A stretch of 64,000 nt of DNA from Nymphaea colorata (lineage: Eukaryota > Streptophyta > Magnoliopsida > Nymphaeales > Nymphaeaceae). How positions within the stretch are numbered: the first letter of the stretch is position 1; each line of letters begins with the position of its first letter. Location of the stretch: positions 13,071,214-13,135,213 of the forward strand of contig NC_045143.1 of NCBI RefSeq assembly GCF_008831285.2, given 5' to 3'. Under the pieces are notes generated by a model, which saw nothing but the letters and a program-made list of their open reading frames with translations, had not been told where the DNA came from and ran no database searches. The position numbers were made by a program, and so were the translations under genes. Below are positions 1-9,390 of this stretch, in pieces.

Positions 1-201
1 CATAACATCAAAATCTCTACCGTGTTTCCTAACCGCTTCAAAAATTAAACCATCATGCTAGAAAGATAAATATATACATTGATCATCATCCCTTCAAAAT
101 AGTCCTAAACCTTCTCCAAAATAGTAAAGTCTCGAACGTGCATTCCAAATCATCCAATCTTCAATCTAGCATACTCAAATAATAATTTACACATGCGCTA
201 A

Positions 202-1179
202 GGTAGAGTTTGATGGCCAGAAATATGTTTCTAGAAAGAAGTTTCCAGAAATTTATTTCTGGAATTGGTTTTTGAGAAATAAAATTCTATATTTTCAAAA
301 GTATGTTGTGTTTGTTAACTTGGAATTATTTTTCTAGAAACAAATTTTTGTGTTTGATGGCGAGGGAGGAAGAATCGGTGGAAATGGGAAAGCCTTGTTC
401 CCTTCTTCCGCCTCCGCCTCCTTCCCTTCTTCTGTCTTCCCTCCTCCCTCCTTCCCTTTCTTCCTCCTCCCTTCTTCCCTTCTTCCGCCTCCGCCTCCTT
501 CCCTCCTTCCCTTTCTTCCTCCTCCCTCCTTCCCTTTCTTCCTCCTCCCTCCTTCCCTTCTTCCCTTTCTTCCTCCTCCCTCCTTCCCTCCTTCCACCTC
601 TGCCTCCTTCCCTCCTCCGTCCTTCTACGATCCCTCCTTCCCCTTTCCTCCTCCCCTTCTTCTGCCTCCGCCTCCTTCCCTTCTTCCCTTTCTTCCTCCT
701 TCCTCCTTCCCCTTTCCTCCTCCCTCCTTCCTTCTTCCCCTTCCCTTCTTCCACCTCCGCCTCCATCTCTCCTTCCTGCTTCCACGATCCCTCCTTCCCC
801 TTTCCTCCTCCCCTTCTTCTGCCTCCGCCTCCTTCCCTTCTTCCCTTTCTTCTTCCTCCCTCCTTCCCCTTTCCTCCTCCCTCCTCCCTCCTTCCCTTCT
901 TCCATCTCCGCCTCCTTCCCTCCTCCCTCCTTCCCCTTTCCTCCTCCCTCCTTCCTCCTCTCCTTTCTTCCTCCTCCCTCCTTCCTCCTTCCCTTCTTCC
1001 TCCTCTCTCCTTCCACGATTGTGCCCAACGGCTCCAAAAAAAATTCTGGAAATATGTTTCCAATTTTCAGGTTAACGGTAAAAAAAAAAAAATTCCGTGT
1101 TCGATAAACCGGAAATCCTTGGAAAATTTGAATTTTATTTCTTGAGCTATAGGAAAATTCTTGGCCATCAAACACTACC
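202..1179. mobile_element. Tourist-like (PIF/Harbinger-type) MITE with expanded pyrimidine core
   Basis: The left end reads ggtagagtttgatggcca and the right end is its near-perfect inverse, tggccatcaaacactacc. A 3-bp TAA lies on both sides (199-201 and 1180-1182). GG-starting ends with a TWA 3-bp target duplication are the hallmark of PIF/Harbinger elements. Related LTRs at 33294-33296 and 41132-41134 carry a single TTA at the corresponding place, so they are unfilled sites that fix both boundaries. No transposase is encoded; the open frames through it are low-complexity artefacts. It is long for a Tourist MITE because of the internal pyrimidine tract. The subterminal parts are AT-rich and themselves contain a second TIR-like tgtttgatggc at 351-361. 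Confidence 0.85.
380..1014. repeat. Polypyrimidine low-complexity tract (CCTCCTTCCCTTCTTCC type)
   Basis: About 635 bp is almost free of purines on the plus strand. It is built from irregular reiterations of cctcc, cttccc and ttcttcc. Larger duplications are visible: a block starting at acgatccctccttcccc recurs at 627 and 784 (157-bp offset), and a related acgatt lies at 1015. Long open frames on both strands arise here (Pro/Ser/Leu-rich one way, Arg/Glu/Gly-rich the other) and are not genes. Confidence 0.9.
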
Positions 1180-1784
1180 TAACAGAAAACATTAGACAAT
1201 TTAGACACGATTAGGCCTCGCTCACCCCACTCTTCGAGTCCTAACTGCTATAGTGTTCCTGACAGCCACACCAACCACTCGACTAAGCACCAATGCCAAA
1301 GATTGTTTGCTTCCATCACCTCCAACGCTTTCAATTCACTGGTATGAGGGGAAAGACGTGTCCCCAAGCTGTAATTCCAATTCAACAGCCACAAAAAGAG
1401 TGAGAATGAGTGAAAGAGAGTTAAAGAGAAGGATCTGATTTTACAAGAAAGCCTACAATATAGCTATGAGGGAGGTGGTTCGGTTGAGGGAGGCTGAAGA
1501 TGAGAGAGAGAGAGAGGACATGAGAGTTGTGAGTGAGAGATGGTGAGGATGAGAGAATGTTGTGACTGAGAGTGGCTTCTGTAGAGAAAGACTGCAAATA
1601 GAGGGACAAGAGAGTAGCAAAGGAGGGAGAGAGTGTGGGAGAGAGAGTGTGAGCAGAGAGCTATCCGAGCATGCGAGGAGACTCAAAACAGAGACGGAGA
1701 AAAATCAAGAAGGGGTGACGTGGCTCGGGGGAAGCATGGAAAGACAAGAGAGACATTGTCTCCTATGAGGTATATCTTCTATTT

Positions 1785-2132
1785 TTTGAACTAGTGTCTT
1801 CAGCTTGGCAAAAATTTTGAAATCTATCTAAATAATCTTGAAAGCCATTGGGCTCCAACACACAATCTTTTTTGCACTTATGACAGCCAAGTGGATCTCC
1901 TCCTCCGATATGGGTTTAAGAAGAGCCTCATTTTCATGGGCTGTAACAGTCCCCTCCTCCTTGATATAGGCCTAAGAAGAGCCTCATTTTCATAGGCTAT
2001 AACAGTCCCATCATGCCACAGATCTATAGGTAATGCACCAGTTGACTCATCCTTCTAAACATTTTTTGAAATTGCCTAAAAAAACATGCTTAGTAAACTT
2101 GAGGAACTTCCAGAAAGAGCCTCAATACTGTC
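1785..2132 (-). pseudogene. LINE (L1-type) reverse transcriptase fragment
   Basis: The reverse complement gives, across frames, a peptide of the region just before and at the start of plant LINE RT: an ISEEEIHLAV-like stretch, then EPNGFQDYLDRFQNF, which corresponds to the usual P(D/N)GF...FFQ..W block. Frameshifts are present. A 56-57-bp tandem duplication (taagaagagcctcattttca at 1917 and 1973) lies inside it. The Copia element starting at 2133 abuts it; the LINE does not visibly continue on the far side. Confidence 0.55.
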
Positions 2133-2350
2133 TATTGAATAATATTTATGTTAGGTGGTGTTTTGAATATTTAATAGTTTTAGGAACAACTCTTTATTAT
2201 TAATTGTTCTTGTCTTGGACTTATTTTGTAATTTGTTGGTCTCACCCTAATTCTCATTTAACATGAGATTAGGGTATATTAATGTGATCCAAATAGTGAT
2301 TCTCTCTCTTTCTCAACCTCTTCTCTTCTCCCTTCTAGCTTCACGCAACA
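2133..2350 (+). repeat. 5' LTR of Copia-1
   Basis: It starts tattgaataatattt and ends ...cgcaaca immediately before the PBS. It matches 7360-7545 through attgaataatat, tttgaatatttaatagtttt and cttggacttattttgtaat. Length is 218 bp. Confidence 0.85.
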
Positions 2351-2361
2351 TGGTATCAGAG
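2351..2361 (+). other. Primer-binding site of Copia-1 (initiator tRNA-Met)
   Basis: tggtatcagag directly follows the 5' LTR and is complementary to the 3' end of plant initiator tRNA-Met, the usual primer for this class. Confidence 0.9.
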
Positions 2362-3047
2362 TTCAACCCTTCTTGGGACTGACACCAATTTCTCTCCATT
2401 GCCATCCTCATCGTACCCATCTTCTTCCTGTTCTTTTGTTCTCGTTGTGGGTAAAACAGTTGGATCATGCATATTGGGCTCAATCTAGGGTTTTCTCAAC
2501 AAAAGATTAAAACCCTAGATCGATGCCTTGTTGAAGTGGACGTAGATGCAAAGTAGTTAATTGTTCTTCAAGTTGGATAGACATCAAAATATATTAGTCG
2601 AACAGCGTGGTTTAGAGTTCAAGTCAAACATCGTAGGCATCTTCTTCCTCGTCGCTGGTCACTCCTTGCTAAGTTCTAGTGTCTCTCTTCCCTTCAACAT
2701 TTGGTCTAATATATAGTGGCCTCCTGCTAAGCATGGGAGCACCAGTAAGTGTTAGAAACATCTAATCATGTCAGTGGAATATGTGATCAGCCTTCAAGTA
2801 GTGGCATGGCGTGAATGTTAGGTCTGATATATGATATCAAACTATCGTGAATTACATTTGGAGTTAAACGAAGCATGAAAAAGAAACCTACCATGACTAG
2901 TTTTTTGTCTACTATGGACCAGCTTTCTACGTTACAAAGTGGCAATTCTTTTTATCAGCAGAAAGCTCTTTATCATCTGCAGCTGCATTTCTATTTACTG
3001 CTGCATATTCTAGTCAGTTTGTGTAGTTCTGTTTTTGTGTTTTCACA

Positions 3048-3958
3048 ATGGACCTTAGACAACAGTCTAATATGGCAGACAACCTTAAGATTGAGTCTCA
3101 TAATAAATACAAAGTTGTTGGGAATCCATTCTTCTATGGTTTTACTGTGAAATTAGATGGTCACAATTATGAAATTTAGTCGTGTATGTTCATGATGTCT
3201 GTGGTAGGACATAGAAGAGACCACATCATTGAAGAAGATGAACCGAGTGTTAAAATAGGGAAGTATACCACAAGGAAAGAATATAACAGTATTGTTATGT
3301 CATGGGTTATGAATAGTGAGCAGTCTGATCTTGCTCCCACTCTTACTTACTACAGGACTGCCAAACACATGTGGACATTCTTGAGACAGACTTATTCTAA
3401 TGACAAAAATGTTTCAAAAATTTTACAAGTTGAGGAGGAGTTACTCAAATTGTAGTAAGGTGTTTTGGAATTGTCTCAATACTTTGCTTCAGTTAAAGCA
3501 TCATACGTATGATTGAAGGCTCTTCGACCTCCTTGTCAAGTATGTTACAAGACTCATTTTGAGCAAACGGTGGTGGCAAAGTTCTTGTCTGGTCTTTCTC
3601 CTAACTATGAGGTAGCTTAAGTACAGATGCTTACTAGAGTAGAAATCTAGATCTTTCTGGGGCATATAATAGACTAAGTAGATTGACTGTATCTCTCTCT
3701 CAGCCCTAGAGTGAGGCTTCTGCTGCTGCATTAGCCATGTCTGAAGGGTGTGGTCAAGCCACAAGGGGAAGAGGCTCAGGTCATGGTGTAGGGGGCAGAG
3801 GGAAATTTCAGTGTACATACTGTGGAAAATTGAAACATTTAGAAAATAGGTGTTGGGACAAACATGGTCATCAAGCTTCCATTTCCCATGGTAGGGGATT
3901 TAGTACTTCAGGTGGCAGAGGGACTGTCATTTCTCAGACTCTTGTAGATTCAGCCTGA
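3048..3958 (+). pseudogene. Copia-1 gag pseudogene
   Basis: The frame starts at ATG 3048 and reads a Copia-type GAG (UBN2-like) with a KLDGHNYEI stretch. This is followed by an in-frame TAG at 3178-3180, exactly where the family has the conserved Trp after NY..W. The protein continues through WVMNSEQ and a ..HMWTFL block to further stops near 3453-3457. At 3811-3870 a CCHC zinc knuckle is intact: CTYCGKLKHLENRC, spacing C-X2-C-X4-H-X4-C. The TGG-to-TAG change is what deamination of methylated DNA would give. GAG would form the virus-like particle; this copy cannot make a full protein. Confidence 0.8.
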
Positions 3959-4128
3959 GCTGCTACACCACTTGGAGAGTCTCCTTCCATGATGACTCCT
4001 GGCAGCTCTATTGTGACCATGAGCAAGGTAGAGTATGATCAGTTCATGGCTCAACCCTGACACGACGTCTGCCGCCGCCTCCTCTGTTATGGTGGATTCT
4101 TCTTTATCTGTTGGTAGTACTTCCCGTG

Positions 4129-7100
4129 AACTAGGTAACATGTGGATTGTTCATTCTGGGGCTGGAAACATTTTTGCAGTTAGCCTCACTTATTCACCTC
4201 ATTACATTATTTTTCACAACCTCAACATGTTAGACTTGCCAACGGGAGGCTTTCTCCTATTATGGGAGTTGGGGATGTGAAACTCACTAGTTCTATCTTT
4301 CTTTCCCATGTTTTATATACTCTAGAGTTTCCTACTAACCTTCTGTCTATTAATCAGTTGACAAATGATTTGCAGTAGAGAGCCATATTTGATCTTGGTT
4401 CATGCCTTTTCCAGGACTTGCAAACTGGGAAGACGATTGGTGGCGGCCATGAGCACAAGGGAGTTTACATACTATCGGCACCAGTGGACATTGTGGCATC
4501 TACTGCTTTATCTAAGCCTACCCCGTATCAGTGGCATCTTTGACTAGGTCATCTAGCATTGTGCAAGCTTTGTGGTGCCCTCCTTAATATTTCTGTGTTT
4601 GAGTCATTTCAGTGTGAGACCTGTCAATTGGGCAAACACACTAGAAGTAGTTTTCTTTTTGGTATTAGCCCGTCTAGTCATGCAGTTTTTGATCTTATTC
4701 ATGTTGATGTTTGGGGGCCTAGCCGGGTTGTAAGCCGGGCCAAGTTTAGGTATTAACTTATTATTGTTGATGATTTTTCTCGTCTAAGTTGGGTGTTCTT
4801 ATTAAAATATAGGTCTAAAATTATTTATATTATTCAAAATTTCATTATTGAAATAAGGACTCAATTTGGTTCCATTGTCAAAAACATTTGCACTGATAAT
4901 GCTTGTGAGTTCAAATCCAATACATTGCTGCACTTTTAATATGGAATTCGCCCTCAATTTACTCATCCTCATACTTGTCAACAAAATGGTATTGTCGAAC
5001 GTAAACATCGTCAGTTACTTGACATGGCTCATACTCTCATAATACATAGCTGTGTTCCGGCCCAATTTTGGGGTGATGCCATTCTCACTGCATGTTACCC
5101 TATTAACTGTCTTTTATCATTGTCTATTGGCAATGAAATTCCTATTCAATTTTCCTATCTAGATGGACCCTTGTTTTCTCTTTCATCCAAAGTCTTTGGG
5201 TATAACTTGCTCTGTTCACATCCTTGGCCCCCATAGAGACAAACTTGGTGCTCAATCAATTAAATATATTTTTATTGGTTACACAAAACACCAAAAGGTT
5301 TATACCTATTTTAACTCTCATACTAATAAGCAGTACATCAGTGTAGATGTTACATTTTTTGAGTCACGTTCTTATTTCCAGTCTACTCCATCACTATAAA
5401 ACATGTTGTTGTCTATTCCTTTACCTATACCACTGGTTCTCCTGCAGTCTATTCCTTGTGATTCACTTTCCAGTGTCAGCAAATTCCATGATTCCCCATT
5501 GGTATATAACCGCCAACATGCTTTTGCTCATGACTGCCTACCAGTTGCTTCTCAAGATGTAAGTATACCTGATCTCACTGATCTTCCTCCTCAGGATGCT
5601 TCTGAAATGTCTTTGGACTTAGCTATTGCCTTATGCAAAGGCAAACAATAGTGTACTCTTCATCCTATCTCTTATTTTGTTTCTACCAATAGTATTGGTG
5701 GTAGCCTGCAACAGTTTGTGTCAGCCTTGTCAGTGCATTTATTCTCTCTAGTCACCAACATGCATTACTTGACCCGAAGTGGCAACAAGCTATGCAGGAT
5801 GAGATGAAGACTCTACTACAATGGGGGACATGGGACTTGGTTGATCCCCCTTTTGGTTTTGATGTCGTTTGCTCCAAATGGGTTTTTACCATAAAGTATC
5901 TATCCAATGGCTCAGTGGAGCGCTACAAAACTCACCTTATAGCAAAAGGGTATGCACAAACATATGGTGTCGATTTCTTTGAAACCTTCTCTTCTGTGGC
6001 CAGGATGGGGACCATACGTCTTATTGTGTCAGTCGCTGTATATTATGATTGACCCTTATATCAGTTGGATGTCAAAAATGCTTTCTTGTATAAAGATCTT
6101 GATCAGTTGGATGTCAAAAATGCTTTCTTGTATAAGGATCTTGATGAGACTATTTTTATGTAGTAGCCTCCTGGCTTTGAACGTCAGGGGGGAGTGTGGT
6201 ATGGTGTGTAGGTTGAAGAAAGCTATATATGGCTTCAAACAAAGTCCTCGTGCTTGGTTTCACAAATTCTCTGAAGTTGTGGTAGAATATGGCTTGAAGA
6301 GGTTTCAACTAAACCATTCATTGTTCATCAAGAAAGGATCTGAAGGTACGGTTGTGCTACTGGTGTATGTTGATATTGTTTTGATAGGTGAATATGAGAG
6401 GAGGTAACACTAACAGAGAAATTTCTATAAAAACACTTTGTTACCATAGATCTTGGTCAGCTACGGTATTTCCTTGGCATTGAAGTTGTTTGTAGTAATG
6501 AGAGAGTAGTGTTATCATAAAGGAAGTATGTTCTCGATCTTTTACAGGACACAAGGATGCTAGGAGCTAAACTTGCAACTCTTCCTTGAATCCATGGCTA
6601 CATCTATATGATGATGACTTGGAAGAGATAGCTTCACAAGCCTATCAGATCATTTATTGGTAAGCTTCTTTATGTGATAGTGACTCGGCCATATATTAGC
6701 TTTGCTATGAGAAAATTAAGCCAATTCATGGAAAGACAAAAAAAAGTCAGATTAGGATGTAGCTATGTTAATTGTCAAGTATTTAAAGTCCTCCCTTGGC
6801 AAAGGTTTTTTTTTTAGAAAAGGTACATCTCTTTATGTTGAAGCGTATCGCGATGCAGATTATACGGGCTCACTTGATGACAGGAAGTCTACCACTGGGT
6901 ACAGGCTCAATTGATGAAAGAAGTCTATCACAGGGTTTTGTGTGTTTGTGGAAGGAAATCTCATATCTTGGAGGAGTAAGAAACAAAATGTTGTTTCCAG
7001 GTCCAGTGGGGAGTGAGAATATCATGTTATGGCTCAAACTATTATAAAAATGACTTGGTCTAGATCCGTACTTAAGAGTCTTGGTATTTCAACTTTTATA

Positions 7101-7352
7101 CCTATGAAGATGTTTTGTGATAGCAAGGCTGCTACCTACATTGCCAATAATCCCATATTTTATGAGATGACAAAGCACATTGAAGTAGATTGCCATTACT
7201 TTCGTAGTATGGTTCAAGGGGAAATCATCTCCACCGTACATGTAGCCTCAAAAGATCAAATAACTGATTTCTTTACTAAAGCCTTGCCTATTGTAGAGTT
7301 TTCTAGATATTGTGACAAGCTTAGCATGATTAACATCTATGCTTCAGCTTGA
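4129..7352 (+). pseudogene. Copia-1 pol pseudogene (PR-IN-RT-RNH)
   Basis: Domains appear in Copia order but in shifting frames. The protease site at 4141-4170 reads WIVHSGAG, where the family has D-S-G, so the catalytic Asp is replaced by His. GAG-pre-integrase with CETCQLGKHTRS lies near 4610-4650. The integrase core runs about 4690-5010 with HVDVWG, CTDNACEF and GIVERKHR, so the D, D and E positions are present. RT runs from about 5780 (KWVFTIKYLSNG). Its first catalytic-Asp motif QLDVKNAFLYKDLD is tandemly duplicated in frame at 6061-6144. At about 6365 the second motif reads YVDIVLIG, one Asp short of YVDD. RNase H at 7029-7352 keeps CDSKAATYIA and the TKHIEVD block. Stops occur throughout. 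Confidence 0.85.
6061..6144 (+). repeat. 42-bp in-frame tandem duplication in Copia-1 RT
   Basis: tcagttggatgtcaaaaatg... occurs at 6061 and again at 6103, with one or two mismatches in the 42-bp unit. It doubles 14 codons (QLDVKNAFLYKDLD) around the first catalytic Asp of RT. Confidence 0.9.
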
Positions 7353-7359
7353 GGGGTAC
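7349..7359 (+). other. Polypurine tract of Copia-1
   Basis: cttgaggggtac lies directly before the 3' LTR. It is a slightly eroded form of the usual Copia ttgaggggg-type tract that primes plus-strand DNA synthesis. Confidence 0.7.
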
Positions 7360-7545
7360 TGTTGAATAATATTTTTGTTAGGTGCTGTTTTGAATATTTA
7401 ATAGTTTTAGGAATAGCTCTTTATTAATAATTGTTCTAGTCTTGGACTTATTTTGTAATTTGTTGGTTTCACCCTAATTCTCATTTAACATGAGACTAGG
7501 GCAGATTAATGTGGTTTGAATAGTGTTTTTTTCTCTCTTTCTCAA
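7360..7545 (+). repeat. 3' LTR of Copia-1, truncated at its 3' end
   Basis: It starts tgttgaataatattttt and matches 2133-2320 up to ctctctttctcaa. The last roughly 30 bp of the 5' copy (to cgcaaca) have no counterpart. Confidence 0.85.
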
Positions 7546-7953
7546 AGAAAAGCTTTATGAGAAAAGGGTCATCACCTAAGGAGTGGTGAAAGGGACTGAG
7601 AGGCAAGTAGGTTGAGAGGAGACCACAGAAAGGTGGTGCCTAAGGGGCATAACAGCCAACTGCCACATGTAAATGGACAACTAACTCTACACAAAAATTT
7701 TGAAATTTTAGGGGAACGTTTCAGAGATATGAGAATGCAGACCAAGAATTAGCAGAAAATTCCACCATTTACCCTCTCAAATAGATGCGAAAATTTTCTA
7801 CTATGCTATAGTGCTAGAACTGTCTGTTTGGAAAAGTTTAAAAATTATAGATCAAAATGGATATTGTTTGAACAATTTTTTATGAAATCTCTTTTGGCCT
7901 TTGTTCTAAATATGTAAAAGTGACGCCAAGAATTATAATTTCTCAACCAAAAT
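7546..7953. other. Spacer between the two Copia elements, no gene seen
   Basis: About 400 bp without a supported reading frame or recognisable repeat. It ends in aaaat, the presumed target duplication of the next element. Confidence 0.5.
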
Positions 7954-8181
7954 TGTTAAGATATGGTTCGGGTCAAGTCAGACCCAACCCATTTTCACCA
8001 CACAGTACATAATGGGCAGTGGCAAACTTGTAATATTGATTGTTCTTTTGTGTATTTTATTTGTAACACTTAAGTGTAATTAGTTTAAGTAAGGACAAGG
8101 GGCGGGTGCTCACCCTAAGGCCTTATTCTTTTCTCTTCCTCTTGTATCTTCTTGAGACTCCATCTGGTTCAAAATCTTACA
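7954..8181 (+). repeat. 5' LTR of Copia-2
   Basis: It runs from tgttaagatatggttcgggt to ...caaaatcttaca. It shares gtcagacccaacccatttt, ttcttttgtgtattttattt and ggtgctcaccctaaggcc with the copy at 12679. Confidence 0.9.
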
Positions 8182-8192
8182 TGGTATCAGAT
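8182..8192 (+). other. Primer-binding site of Copia-2 (tRNA-Met type)
   Basis: tggtatcagat immediately follows the 5' LTR. Confidence 0.85.
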
Positions 8193-8237
8193 CTGGTCTT
8201 GCGAAAGAGAATGTCCGGTAAGAGTTTCTGATTTTTG

Positions 8238-8436
8238 CCCTAATCTCTAGTCTCTACTCTAATCTCAAGACTACTATTTTTCTGCCCTAATCTCTCTTAT
8301 TTGTACCCTAATCCCAAAATTGTTGTCTTTCTACCCTAATTTCCAAGGCAATCTATTATAGTTCCTAAAATTTCCCGTCTACTTTAATTCTTAGACCTAT
8401 CGTGCCCTAATTTCCAAAGTCGTCTGCCCTAAATTC
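8238..8436 (+). repeat. Leader with six reiterated CCCTAA motifs
   Basis: Between PBS and gag the motif gccctaat or accctaat (once gccctaaat) recurs six times at irregular spacing, separated by ctctagtctc-like sequence. It is a degenerate short repeat in the 5' leader of Copia-2. Confidence 0.7.
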
Positions 8437-8499
8437 CTATGCTTACACGTATAGCCTCAAAGTCTAGATATGGATTTGCAACTCTACTTTCTTGTCGTC

Positions 8500-9357
8500 T
8501 AGCTTTCTCTGTCAACTCATCGCACAAAACTGAACCATACCAACTATTTGACATGGAAATGTCAAATAGTTCTTTTTATCAAGAGTCATCGTCTTTATGG
8601 ACATCTCAATGGCACCACACCTGCACCACTAGAATGGATCATTGTGGAAGTGAAGAATGCTGCAAGGCAAGTTCAAAAACCATTGCGAAAACCAATCCTA
8701 AATATGAGCATGGATGGCTCATGATCAGTCTCTTGTTGCATACATTGCCTCCATGCTGTCAGAGGAAATTCTGGTGGGCGTTGATGATGACCTTTCAGCA
8801 CTTGAGTTATGGAATGTACTCACTACTATATATTTTCAAGTATTAGAAGTGAGATTCCTACAACTTAAGAAGCAGTTCCAAGATATCAAGTGATGAACAT
8901 GCTCAGTTTTGGAGTACATACATGAAATAAAAAATTTCAGCGATCAACTTGCCATCATAGGTCATCCAGTCAATGACAAGGATAAGGTACAATAGGCTCT
9001 GAGTGGATTGGGGTCAGATTTTGATGTTTTCTACACTGCTTTAGAGGTGTTACCTGTTCTTCCTTCTTATGAAGACTTGAAAGCAAAATTGAATAGCATG
9101 AAGCAAGTCATATACAATGACAAGACTTGCCTCCTTTTAGCAGTCATAATGTATTGGTCACTAGCACTCACGCCTTATAAGGAAGTCGTCCTAGAGTTTG
9201 GAACTCACAGGCATGGATAGGGAGAGGTATTCTTCCTTCACCAAGCACAAATGCATAGGTGACTGTACCACAAAGAATACTCACTTGCATTTATTGCAAT
9301 AAGAGAGGTCATGTGAAGTCAAAATGTTGGCATAACCCTCAAAATAAAGGAAAATAG
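8500..9357 (+). pseudogene. Copia-2 gag pseudogene
   Basis: Translated in pieces, 8590-9110 gives a Copia GAG: LYGHLNGTTPAP, then EWIIVEVKNA, ALELWNVLTTIYFQ, YIHEIKNFSDQLAIIGHPV and ALSGLGSDFD, with frame changes between segments. The C-terminal zinc knuckle is intact at 9286-9327: CIYCNKRGHVKSKC, spacing C-X2-C-X4-H-X4-C. Several stops (for example at 8992 and 9218) prevent a single product. Confidence 0.8.
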
Positions 9358-9390
9358 GTTAGGCATGAAAATAAGGTAGTAGGGCCACCT

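Larger units (their letters stand above)
1..1770 (-). repeat. LTR fragment of a Tekay-type Ty3 retrotransposon, minus strand, interrupted by a MITE
   Basis: Read in reverse complement, positions 1-201 and 1183-about 1440 match the LTR at 33040-33490 (and the matching part of the copy at 40260-43309). The matching stretch includes the segment reading gtctaatgttttctgtta and the gcttgg...ttgcagcttggg block. From about 1440 to 1770 the match weakens to a shared GA-rich (CT-rich in LTR sense) layout, so this is a diverged family member and its right edge is uncertain. The left end runs off the window, so it cannot be said whether this is a solo LTR or part of a full element. Confidence 0.75.
2133..7545 (+). 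mobile_element. Decayed Ty1/Copia LTR retrotransposon (Copia-1)
   Basis: Two direct LTRs (2133-2350 and 7360-7545) flank a tRNA-Met PBS, gag, protease, integrase, RT and RNase H remnants in Copia order, and a PPT. The coding region is broken by many stops and frameshifts. The 3' LTR lacks its last roughly 30 bp, and the first two bases of the 5' LTR are TA rather than TG. No clear target duplication is left. The element is non-autonomous and clearly old. Confidence 0.9.

Noticed and set aside
303-1175. Long open frames (280, 286, 245 and 241 codons) on both strands
   Set aside because: They come from the stop-poor pyrimidine/purine tract inside the MITE. Composition is only Pro/Ser/Leu or Arg/Glu/Gly and both strands are open at once.
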